DNA of 64,000 bases from Roseiarcus sp963820095. GTDB taxonomy: Bacteria; Pseudomonadota; Alphaproteobacteria; Rhizobiales; Beijerinckiaceae. Below, in pieces: positions 1-7,582 of the stretch. The translations under genes and the position numbers were made by a program. Within the stretch, counting starts at the first letter, position 1, and the number at the start of each line of letters is the position of its first letter. Below the pieces are notes generated by a model. It made no database searches and was not told the DNA's origin. It was given only the letters and a program-made list of their open reading frames with translations. The stretch covers positions 36,171 through 100,170 of the forward strand of contig CAWFZA010000030.1 of the NCBI GenBank assembly GCA_963820095.1. The letters run 5' to 3'.

Positions 1-1629
1 TCCTTGCTGCCGGTCGGCTTCTCGTCGATCGCCCAGAAGCCGACGAGCGTGTCGAGCTTGTCGGCGAGCGCGACCGCGATCGAGACCGGCGACGTCGGAA
101 TGCGGTCGTTCGGCCCTTGCGGCTTGTAGTGCTCCTCGATCGCCGCGGCGACGCTCGGCTCTTCGCCTTGCGCGGTCGCGTAATAGCGGCCCATCAGGCC
201 CTGCAATTCAGGGAACTCGCCGACCATTTCGGTCGCGAGATCGGCCTTGGCGAGATGCGCCGCGCGCGCCGCAAGCTCCGGATCCGCGCCGACCTTGGGC
301 GCAAGCTCGCGCGCCAGCGCTTCGATGCGCGCGATCCGCTCGCCTTGCGTGCCGAGCTTCTCGTGGAAGACGACCCGCTCCAGTTTCTCCAGCCGCTGGT
401 CGAGCGGCTTCGCGTCCTTGTTCTTGGCGTCCGGCAGCGGCCGCAAGGTCGGTCTGCCAGAAGTGGCGCGCGTCGGACAGGCGCGCGCGCACGACGCGCC
501 CGTTGCCCGCGGCGATCGCTGCGCCGCCGTCGGGCGCGACGAGGTTCGAGACCAGAATGAACTTGTTGGCGAGCTTGCCGTCGCTGCCTCCCGCGTCATG
601 GCCGGCCTTGTGCCGGCCATCCACGCCGTTCCGCGTCCGCTGCCCCTCACCATTCGCGCCTGACGGCGCCGCGTGGATGGCCGGGTCGATCCCCGGGTCA
701 AGCCCGGGGACGGCCATGACGGAGGAGGGCTCGGGCGGCTGACGAAGCACGAAGCATTTCTGATTGGCGCGGATGGTCGCGCGGATCACTTCGGGCGGCA
801 GATCGAGGAACGCCGCGTCGAACTCGCCCATCAGCACGACCGGCCATTCGACGAGGCCCGCGACTTCCTCAAGCAGGCCCTCGTCCTCAACAAGCGTGAG
901 CCCCTGCGCGAAGGCCAGGTTTTTCGCGTCGGCGAGGATGATCGCCTTGCGCCGGTCGGCGTCGAGGACGACCTTGGCCTTGTGCAGCGCGTCGACGTAG
1001 TCGTCGTAGCGGCGGACATGGATCGGCTGCCGGCGCCATGAAGCGATGGCCCCAGGTCACGTCGCCGGACTTGAGCCATGCCGTCGATCTCGAACGCGAC
1101 GATCTCCGCCGTATCGTGTTGCGTGGCGAGCGTGCAGACGATGCCGCGCAACGGGCGCACCCAGCGCAACGCCTCGGGCTTCGCTGAGGCCGCGCCCCAG
1201 CGCATCGATTTCGGCCACGGGAACGAGCGAATGATCGCCGGGATGATCTCGGCGATCGCGTCCTTCGTTTCGCGGCCCGGCTTCTCGATCACCGCGACAT
1301 AGAACTGCGCCCTTCTTCGGGTCGGTCTCGATCGCGCGCGTCCTCGATGCGGGCAAGGCCCGCGCTCTTCAAGAAACCCTGGATCGCCGCGTCCGGCGCG
1401 CCGACGCGCGGGCCTTTGCGCTCCTCGCGCAAGATCGGGCTGCGCCGCGGGCAGGCCCACGACATGCAGCGTCAGGCGCCGCGGCGTGACGAAGCTCTGC
1501 GCGCCCTCGTAGAGCAGATTGCGCTCGACCAAAGCGCCCGGTGACGAGCCGCTTCAGATCCTCCGCCGCCTGCCGCTGCATGCGGGCGGGGATTTCTTCG
1601 GAAAACAGTTCGAGCAGAAGGTCGGGCAT
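1..1629 (-). CDS. glyS: Glycyl-tRNA synthetase beta subunit, 5' part, frame broken
   Basis: GlyS pairs with GlyQ to charge tRNA-Gly in the cytoplasm. The ATG at 1629 opens with MPDLLLELFSEEIPARMQRQ, the standard GlyS amino terminus. Later pieces are recognisable in other frames: an internal piece near 1070-1250 (ALRWVRPLRGIVCTL) and a piece near 470-830 containing NQKCFVLR and ARLSDARHFWQTDL. At least three indels interrupt the frame, which for an essential gene suggests consensus error. The 3' end lies beyond the left edge. A palindromic repeat sits inside the coding region at 594-721 without closing the local frame. glyQ lies upstream on the same strand, so the pair is probably one operon. 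Confidence 0.85.
594..721. repeat. Composite palindromic repeat inside glyS
   Basis: The outer arms 594-604 and 711-721 are an 11-bp perfect inverted repeat. The inner arms 613-626 and 671-684 are a 14-bp perfect inverted repeat. Read outward, the two halves encode MAGLVPAIHA-like and MAVPGLDPGI-like peptides. This sequence type is familiar to me as an abundant dispersed repeat of Hyphomicrobiales genomes, normally between genes. Here it lies in glyS between FVLR and KLANKF, and the glyS frame reads through it, adding roughly 40-50 residues. Confidence 0.85.
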
Positions 1630-1662
1630 TCGATACGCTTTTCAATTTCGATTGAGTTAGCG

Positions 1663-1756
1663 CCCTCACCCCAACCCTCTCCCAGGGGGAGAGGAGGCGT
1701 CTTCCCTTCTCCCTCAGGGAGAAGGTGGACGCGCCGAAAGCGCGGCCGGATGAGGG
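1663..1756. repeat. REP-like intergenic element between glyQ and glyS
   Basis: The outer hexamers CCCTCA (1663-1668) and TGAGGG (1751-1756) are inverted. Inside are two hairpins: an 8-bp stem 1676-1683/1687-1694 with a three-base loop, and a 10-bp stem 1705-1714/1716-1725 with a one-base loop. The element ends directly at the glyQ stop codon and lies in the glyQ-glyS spacer. This CCCTCACCC...CTCTCCC form is a common REP-like intergenic repeat in proteobacteria. It could attenuate or stabilise the glyQS transcript (inference). Confidence 0.8.
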
Positions 1757-1760
1757 CCTA

Positions 1761-2672
1761 TCATGCTCCGCCGCCCGCCGTCTTGAGCCACGCCGCGCCG
1801 CACGCCCGGGCGAGCTCGCGCACTCTCAGGATATAGCTCTGGCGCTCGGTGACCGATATGGCGCCGCGCGCGTCGAGCAGGTTGAAGACATGGCTCGCCT
1901 TGATGCACTGGTCATAGGCCGGCAGCGCCATGAGGTGTTTCTCGCCTGCCTTGCCCTTTTCAAGGAGCGCCATGCATTCCGCTTCGGCGTCCTTGAAATG
2001 CTGGAACAGGACGTCGGTGTTGGCGTGCTCGAAGTTGAAGCGGGAATATTCCTCCTCGGCCTGCAGGAACACATCGCCATAAGCGACGCGATCCGCGCCC
2101 AAGCCGCCGTTGAAGTTGAGGTCGTAGACGCTCTCGACTCCCTGCACGTACATGGCGAGCCGCTCGAGCCCATACGTCAGCTCGCCGGACACGGGCGCGC
2201 ACTCGAAGCCCGCGACCTGCTGGAAATAAGTGAATTGCGACACCTCCATGCCGTCGCACCAGCATTCCCACCCGAGGCCCCAGGCGCCGAGCGTGGGGCT
2301 CTCCCAATCGTCCTCGACGAAGCGCACGTCGTGCAGGGCCATGTCGACGCCGATCGCGGCGAGCGAGTCGAGGTAAAGCTGCTGAAGGTTCTCAGGGCTC
2401 GGCTTCAAGATCACCTGATACTGATAATAGTGCTGCAGCCGATTGGGGTTCTCGCCATAGCGGCCGTCCTTTGGCCGGCGCGATGGCTGAACGTAGGCCG
2501 CTTTCCACGGCTTCGGCCCAAGCGAGCGCAGCGTCGTGGCAGGATGGAACGTGCCCGCCCCAACCTCCATGTCGTAGGGCTGCAGCATCACGCAACCCTG
2601 ACGAGCCCAGAAGGTCTGCAAGGTGAGAATCAGGCCCTGAAACGACTTGGTCGGATTCAGCGCTGAAATCAT
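1761..2672 (-). CDS. glyQ: Glycyl-tRNA synthetase alpha subunit
   Basis: Catalytic class II subunit of the alpha2beta2 bacterial glycyl-tRNA synthetase. The 303-residue product is family length and uninterrupted. It carries the conserved start region FQGLILTLQTFWARQGC, the motif 2 region YVQPSRRPKDGRYGENPNR, and the GLGWECWCDGMEVSQFTYFQQ segment. The ATG at 2672 (MISALNPTKSFQG) is chosen over the upstream extension because the family starts close to FQGLI. Downstream lies glyS after a REP-like repeat; rph is divergent upstream. Confidence 0.96.
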   Translation of the reverse strand: MISALNPTKSFQGLILTLQTFWARQGCVMLQPYDMEVGAGTFHPATTLRSLGPKPWKAAYVQPSRRPKDGRYGENPNRLQHYYQYQVILKPSPENLQQLYLDSLAAIGVDMALHDVRFVEDDWESPTLGAWGLGWECWCDGMEVSQFTYFQQVAGFECAPVSGELTYGLERLAMYVQGVESVYDLNFNGGLGADRVAYGDVFLQAEEEYSRFNFEHANTDVLFQHFKDAEAECMALLEKGKAGEKHLMALPAYDQCIKASHVFNLLDARGAISVTERQSYILRVRELARACGAAWLKTAGGGA

Positions 2673-2847
2673 TGGCGGACAGCATGGAGATCTTGTGATT
2701 GGTCGGTATGGGGCGGCGACCCTAGAGACGCAGGCCCCGATGGTCAAACAAGCAGCGCCTGAACAGCGAGATACGCTCGTTCAAGCGAATTTGCCAGGCG
2801 AAGCGTCTGCCGCTAGATCGGATCAATAACGGAAGGGAGGGTCGCCC

Positions 2848-3564
2848 ATGCGTCCGTCGAAACGCGCCGCCGATGAAATGCGCTCCGTGAGTTTCGAGCG
2901 CGGCGTGGCGCGTTATGCGGAAGGTTCATGCCTCGTCCGTTTCGGCGACACGCATGTGCTGTGCGCGGCTTCGCTCGAGGACAAGCCTCCGCCCTGGCTT
3001 CGTGGCCAGGGGCGCGGCTGGGTGACCGCTGAATATGCGATGCTGCCGCGCGCGACGCTGACCCGAAGCAAGCGCAAATCTACGGCGGGCAAGGTTTCCG
3101 GCCGCAGCCAGGAGATTCAGCGCCTGATCGGCCGATCGCTGCGAGCGGTCGTGGATCTGCCGCGCCTCGGGGAGCGGCAGATCACCATCGATTGCGACGT
3201 GCTGCAGGCGGATGGCGGAACCCGCACCGCCTCGATCACCGGCGCGTGGGTGGCCCTGCGCGATTGCCTGCACTGGATGACGCAACGCTCGATCCTGCGC
3301 GAGAGCCCGCTCAAGGATCATGTCGCGGCGGTATCCTGCGGCATTGTCGGCGGCGAAGCGGTGGTCGATCTCGACTATGCCGAAAACTCGACCGCCCACA
3401 CCGACGCGAATTTCGTCATGACCGGCTTGGGAGGCCTAGTCGAAGTTCAGGGATCGGCCGAAGGCGCGCCCTTCACCGAGGAGGAGCTCATCCGAATGCT
3501 GGCGTTGGCGCGCGGCGGCGTTAAGCAGCTCGTCGCCATGCAGAAGGCGGCGGTCGCCGTTTGA
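2848..3564 (+). CDS. rph: Ribonuclease PH
   Basis: Phosphorolytic 3'-5' exoribonuclease that trims tRNA 3' ends. The 238-residue protein is full length and in one frame. It begins MRPSKRAADEMR and holds the RNase PH features: GRSQEIQRLIGRSLRAVVDL, the ITIDCDVLQADGGTRTASI strand, the DLDYAEDS-like DLDYAENSTAHTD and the C-terminal helix LALARGGVKQLVAMQ. The ATG at 2848 follows a GGAGGG ribosome binding site. It is divergent from glyQ and convergent with the exonuclease gene. Confidence 0.96.
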   Translation: MRPSKRAADEMRSVSFERGVARYAEGSCLVRFGDTHVLCAASLEDKPPPWLRGQGRGWVTAEYAMLPRATLTRSKRKSTAGKVSGRSQEIQRLIGRSLRAVVDLPRLGERQITIDCDVLQADGGTRTASITGAWVALRDCLHWMTQRSILRESPLKDHVAAVSCGIVGGEAVVDLDYAENSTAHTDANFVMTGLGGLVEVQGSAEGAPFTEEELIRMLALARGGVKQLVAMQKAAVAV

Positions 3565-3597
3565 GATCGCGCGGTTCCGCGCCATCGGCGACGGCGC

Positions 3598-4215
3598 TCA
3601 AGGGTACCCGTGCGAGAATATGTCCATGGCCTCGAATCCGGCGAGGTCGAGACGGACGCGATCGGGTAGATAAGCGAAGGCGGCGCGGGCGAGTTCGTCC
3701 CGGCCCTCACGCTTCAGCATGGCGTCAAGCTTCTCGCGCAAGGCGTGCAGATGCAACACGTCCGACGCCGCATAGGCGAGCTGCCCTTCGCTCAAGGTGT
3801 CCGCCCCCCAATCGGACGATTGCTGCTGCTTGGAGATCTCGACGTTGAGCAACTCGCGCGTCAGGTCCTTGAGGCCGTGCCGGTCGGTATAGGTCCGGGC
3901 GATCTTCGAGGCGATCTTGGTGCAATAGATCGGCGCGGCCATGACGCCAAACGCATGATGCAGGACGCCCATGTCGAAACGGCCATAGTGGAAGAGTTTG
4001 ACGATCGCCGGGTCGGCCAACAGCCGCTCGAGATTGGGCGCATTCTTCTGGCCGGGGGCGATCTGCACAATGTCCGCCGTGCCGTCGCCGCGCGACACCT
4101 GCACGACGCAAAGCCGATCGCGGCCGACGGCAAGCCCCAACGTCTCCGTGTCAATCGCCGCCCCCTCGCCGAATGACGCATCGGCGGGCAAATCGTTGCG
4201 GTGAAACCGGATCAT
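3598..4215 (-). CDS. Ribonuclease D-like 3'-5' exonuclease
   Basis: DEDD-type 3'-5' exonuclease of about 205 residues, the short alphaproteobacterial form without HRDC domains. Visible signatures are AIDTETLGL (Exo I, DxE), LFHYGRFDMGVL (Exo II) and YAASDVLHLHAL (Exo III, YxxxD). These acidic residues bind the two catalytic metals. The ATG at 4215 (MIRFHRNDLP) is preferred to one 45 bases upstream because the domain begins at once. It probably acts on structured RNA or tRNA ends. It is convergent with rph, 33 bases away. Confidence 0.88.
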   Translation of the reverse strand: MIRFHRNDLPADASFGEGAAIDTETLGLAVGRDRLCVVQVSRGDGTADIVQIAPGQKNAPNLERLLADPAIVKLFHYGRFDMGVLHHAFGVMAAPIYCTKIASKIARTYTDRHGLKDLTRELLNVEISKQQQSSDWGADTLSEGQLAYAASDVLHLHALREKLDAMLKREGRDELARAAFAYLPDRVRLDLAGFEAMDIFSHGYP

Positions 4216-4404
4216 CGTCGCTGCAACGCCAAACCTCGCGAAAACACGCCGCGCGGCCATGGATAGAACCGCCTCCGCGGGGCGTCAATCGGACCGGCGC
4301 GACAGAGGGGCCTCAGGCGAATGTGCGTTCGACAGGATTTCCGTCAGGCGCCCAAGCCTCGGCGCGACGCAGGCCGCGCCGCCGGGCGCCGATCGGAGGC
4401 GCTG

Positions 4405-4923
4405 TCACCCCCGCGCGGGCGCCTCAGGGAGAGGGCGACCCTGAGCTCCGTCCCTCGGCGTGGGGCGTGAAAAAGCGGCGGGTCGGTCTTGATCGGCGAG
4501 CTTTGTGACGGCAGCGCAGAACACGTAGCCGATGCCCCGCACGGAGCGAATCAGCGGAGGACGGTCGGACCCGTCGTCGAGTTTCTTCCTTAGTCGCGCG
4601 ACGAGCGTGTCGATCGAGCGATCGAAGTAGGTCCACTGGCGCCCGCGCAGGACGCCGAGCAGGGCGGCGCGCGACAGCGGCTGGCCCGGGTGGCGCAAAA
4701 GCGCCATCAACAGGTCGAACTCGGACGAGGTCAGGTCGACCCGCTGCCCGGTTGGACCAAGGAGGTCTCGCGTCGTCTCATCGAGGGTCCACCCCGCGAA
4801 TACGTAGAGTCGCTCGGCCGGCTCGACAGATTGGGCGCGGCGGATGTCGAGGTCGCGACGCCGGACGGCGCTATCAATTGCAGCCAGTTCTGGCCCAACA
4901 TCTTCAAGAATATGGATCTGCAT
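4405..4923 (-). CDS. Winged-helix (OmpR/PhoB-type) DNA-binding protein lacking a receiver
   Basis: 172 residues. About 35 residues precede a typical OmpR/PhoB effector domain, in which LTSSEFDLLMALLRHPGQPLSRAALL, the RSIDTLVARLRKKL recognition region and LIRSVRGIGYVF can be read. There is no receiver domain and no phosphoacceptor aspartate, so it is either a stand-alone regulator or a truncated response regulator. The tail after YVF is rich in Pro and Arg and looks unstructured. No kinase lies beside it and the regulated genes are unknown. Confidence 0.7.
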   Translation of the reverse strand: MQIHILEDVGPELAAIDSAVRRRDLDIRRAQSVEPAERLYVFAGWTLDETTRDLLGPTGQRVDLTSSEFDLLMALLRHPGQPLSRAALLGVLRGRQWTYFDRSIDTLVARLRKKLDDGSDRPPLIRSVRGIGYVFCAAVTKLADQDRPAAFSRPTPRDGAQGRPLPEAPARG

Positions 4924-5320
4924 GTCACCCGCCCTCGATTACCCAATGCCCTGCGAATCGTCACAGTCAAATTGATTCGAAACAGGACATGTATGGTTGT
5001 CAATGAGTTACCATACGTCAGGAAGATCTTTATTTGATTTGACGCCAGAGACCGTGTTCAAGAATCGCGTCACGCGCCAAGTTACGATCTATATTTGCGA
5101 TCTCTCTCTCAATATTAGAGGCGGCATTTCGTCGATCTGCCGATACGTCAATCAACGCGAGCATAAGGAAACGGGCAGTTTGCCCATCTCAAATCGTGTC
5201 TTTGCATCTCCGTGACCATAAGCGCTCGGCGGGAACACGCGAATGGTTGCATGTGCGCCGATTATGGCGGAAGCAAAAACATTGTACATTTAGAAACGAG
5301 TCTTGTCTGGGGGGCTTCTG
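4924..5320. other. Intergenic region between two regulators
   Basis: About 400 bases separate the divergent winged-helix and LysR genes. The stretch is clearly more AT-rich than the surrounding coding DNA and should hold both promoters. I see no convincing gene, RNA or strong repeat. Short frames here lack coding character. Confidence 0.5.
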
Positions 5321-6172
5321 ATGCGTGGCGTTCCCATCGACATTTTGCGCGCCTTTGTCGCCGTCGTGGAGGCGCGAGGCTTCACGCGCGCCGCGGAGGA
5401 GCTGGGACGAACGCAGCCGACGATTAGCCTTCAGGTGAAACGGCTCGAGGAGCTCGTCGAATCCCCGTTGTTCAAGAGAGGCGGGCGCTTCGAACTGTCG
5501 GCCGTGGGGGAAGTCTGTTTCGATTATGGAAAGCGCCTGCTGCGGCTGCATGATCACATGCTCGAGGAACTAGGCCGCAACAATCCGAACGATGCGATGC
5601 GGGTTGGCATGCCAAGCGAATTCGCCGCCGTTCTGGCGCCGCGGCTTAATGAGTTGCGGGCTAACCCAGAGGCGATCATGACCTTTGAGGTCATGATCGA
5701 GAGTTCCCAAGCGCTTTCGGCCGCTTTTCGTCAGAACGCTCTTGACGTCGCTTTCATCATTGGAACCGGCGAGAGCGAGCCCAGCCGGGTCGAACAATGG
5801 CGGGGTCAACTGCGCTGGTTCGGCAAGATGGCCGAAGATGAGCCAAGCGATCGTCCGCTGCCGCTCGTTCTCCCGCCCCAGGGATGGCCGTTCCACGAAG
5901 CGGCGATCGGCGCCCTGCGCGCCCAGGAACGGAAATTCGAGGTCACCTGCATCTGTTCGGACTTTGCAGTGCTCGCGGCCGCCGCCGGAGCCGGACTGGG
6001 CGTCACGCCGATGATTGACGGGCTTGCGCCGGATGGACTTGAGGTGTGCTCCGACAGGCGGCTTCCGCCGCTCCCGGAGGTCACACTGTTGCTGTTGGCG
6101 CGTTCGCAGGCCTTGGCGCTGGCGAGCCGCCGCTGGGTTGAAAACGTTGTTGAAGCGCTTCAATCGGAGTGA
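5321..6172 (+). CDS. LysR-family transcriptional regulator
   Basis: 283 residues. The N-terminal helix-turn-helix is clear (ILRAFVAVVEARGFTRAAEE then RTQPTISLQVKRLEEL), followed by a LysR-type periplasmic-binding-like effector domain from about residue 90. The ATG at 5321 (MRGVPIDILRAF) is chosen over a TTG at 5303 because it gives the usual short lead into the helix-turn-helix. It is divergent from the winged-helix gene, and LysR proteins often control a divergent neighbour. The ligand cannot be inferred. Confidence 0.9.
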   Translation: MRGVPIDILRAFVAVVEARGFTRAAEELGRTQPTISLQVKRLEELVESPLFKRGGRFELSAVGEVCFDYGKRLLRLHDHMLEELGRNNPNDAMRVGMPSEFAAVLAPRLNELRANPEAIMTFEVMIESSQALSAAFRQNALDVAFIIGTGESEPSRVEQWRGQLRWFGKMAEDEPSDRPLPLVLPPQGWPFHEAAIGALRAQERKFEVTCICSDFAVLAAAAGAGLGVTPMIDGLAPDGLEVCSDRRLPPLPEVTLLLLARSQALALASRRWVENVVEALQSE

Positions 6173-6291
6173 CGCATAGGCGTCCATATCCCGTACTGGT
6201 TGCATTTTATTCCAATTCGTCACGCATTTCCCAACCCCACAATGGCACAATTCGGCCATTGCACGAATCTCCGGGTCAGGGATTGCCGGTT

Positions 6292-6501
6292 ATGCGAAGA
6301 GGGTTGGGCAAGCCAAAAGGGGAGAGAGACACCTCTCTTCTGCGCGCGACAGAGGAGGAGAGCGAGCTGGCGCTCCTTGCGCAGTTCATGCGCCACGATT
6401 CGGTTGCTTCGCTGGCCAAAGCGATCGCCGAGCGCACGGGCGCTCGAAGCCAAGACCTCATCGCTGCAGCCGGCCTCGACCCCCGCCGCGCCGACAGCTG
6501 A
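6292..6501 (+). CDS. Possible small protein (69 aa)
   Basis: The ATG at 6292 opens a 69-codon frame. Its middle, EEESELALLAQFMRHDSVASLAKAIAERTG, is a plausible amphipathic helix, and it lies between LysR and the flagellar block on the same strand. No family is recognised and no strong ribosome binding site is seen. A longer frame beginning at 6169 inside the LysR end looks like extension rather than protein. Confidence 0.35.
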   Translation: MRRGLGKPKGERDTSLLRATEEESELALLAQFMRHDSVASLAKAIAERTGARSQDLIAAAGLDPRRADS

Positions 6502-6621
6502 CCCTCCGCGGCGGCCGAAGCACGCGGGCCTGGTTAACCCAGGCGCAGGACTTCGGCGCTAGAACGGGGGTGTCAGGCTGGCCGCGCCTCACCGTTCCAA
6601 GCCGAGCCCCGCGAACTCCCG

Positions 6622-7494
6622 ATGATCAGCACCACAACCGCCTTTCTCGCCGTATCACAGAACCTGTCTCGCTATCAGGCGATGACTGCGGCCGAACCGG
6701 CGGTAAAGACTGCGACCGCCTATTACGAGGCCAATATCGGCTCAGTTAAGTCCATCGGCGACCTCGTCGGCAACTACCGTCTCTTGTCCTACGCGCTCAA
6801 CGCCTACGGCCTCGGCGACCAGATCAACGCGAAGGGACTCATCACCAAGGTGCTGGAAGGCGGGGTTTCCAACCCGAAGAGCCTCGCCAACACCCTGCCC
6901 AACTCGCAGTGGAAGGCGTTTGCGGCGGCTTTCAACTTCGTGGACAGCGGGGCGACCCCGCCTTCATCGGCGAGCGTGGTCGGGACGACGACGAGCGACT
7001 ATGTCGAACAGCAGCTGGAGAGCGACCAGGGCGGCCAAGACGTCGGTGTCCAGCTCGCGCTCTATTTCCAGCGCGTCGCGCCGACGGTCAAGAACGAATA
7101 TGGGATCTTGGCCGATCCCAATCTTTTGCAAGTGGCGGCGACGATCATGGGGCTCCCGCCCGCCGCCGCGGCCGACTTGCAACCGAAGACCCTCTCCGAG
7201 CTCATGCCGACCGCCGACCTGCAGGATCCGGCCAAGCTCAAGCAGCTGACCGAGCGGTTCACGGCGATGTACGACTACACCTACGGGCCGAGCTCCGGCG
7301 CGACTTCCGGCCTCACGGCCAATTCAGGCAATTCGACCTCGCAGCAATCAGGCGCAGCCGCGGTTCTTGCGAGTGTGATCAGTTCCAACGGCTTGGTGCT
7401 CGGCGGCGCGCTCAACGACTTCACTGGCGCGACGCAGCCGACCTTCTCGACCGCCCTCATGTCGAGCATGTCGAGGCTTACGCTCGGCGGGTGA
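6622..7494 (+). CDS. DUF1217 flagellum-associated protein
   Basis: 290 residues, opening MISTTTAFLAVSQNLSRYQA and continuing with a DUF1217-type body (YRLLSYALNAYGL, NPKSLANTLPNSQWKAFAAAFNF). Proteins of this family occur in alphaproteobacterial flagellar clusters, with unproven function. The Ala/Ser/Thr-rich helical composition resembles exported axial or export-associated proteins, and there is no signal peptide. It is the first gene of the motility block, followed by the TPR/glycosyltransferase-like gene. Confidence 0.8.
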   Translation: MISTTTAFLAVSQNLSRYQAMTAAEPAVKTATAYYEANIGSVKSIGDLVGNYRLLSYALNAYGLGDQINAKGLITKVLEGGVSNPKSLANTLPNSQWKAFAAAFNFVDSGATPPSSASVVGTTTSDYVEQQLESDQGGQDVGVQLALYFQRVAPTVKNEYGILADPNLLQVAATIMGLPPAAAADLQPKTLSELMPTADLQDPAKLKQLTERFTAMYDYTYGPSSGATSGLTANSGNSTSQQSGAAAVLASVISSNGLVLGGALNDFTGATQPTFSTALMSSMSRLTLGG

Positions 7495-7582
7495 ACGTCG
7501 CGCCGCCTGGCCTGCATTCGCCTTAGAAAGGTCCACGCAAGCGCCGCGCTCTAAGCGGGCGGAATGCTTTCGCGCCCCAACA

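Noticed and set aside
1725..2666. 313-codon plus-strand frame
   Set aside because: Exactly antisense to glyQ, which has clear homology. The frame's product has shadow-type composition.
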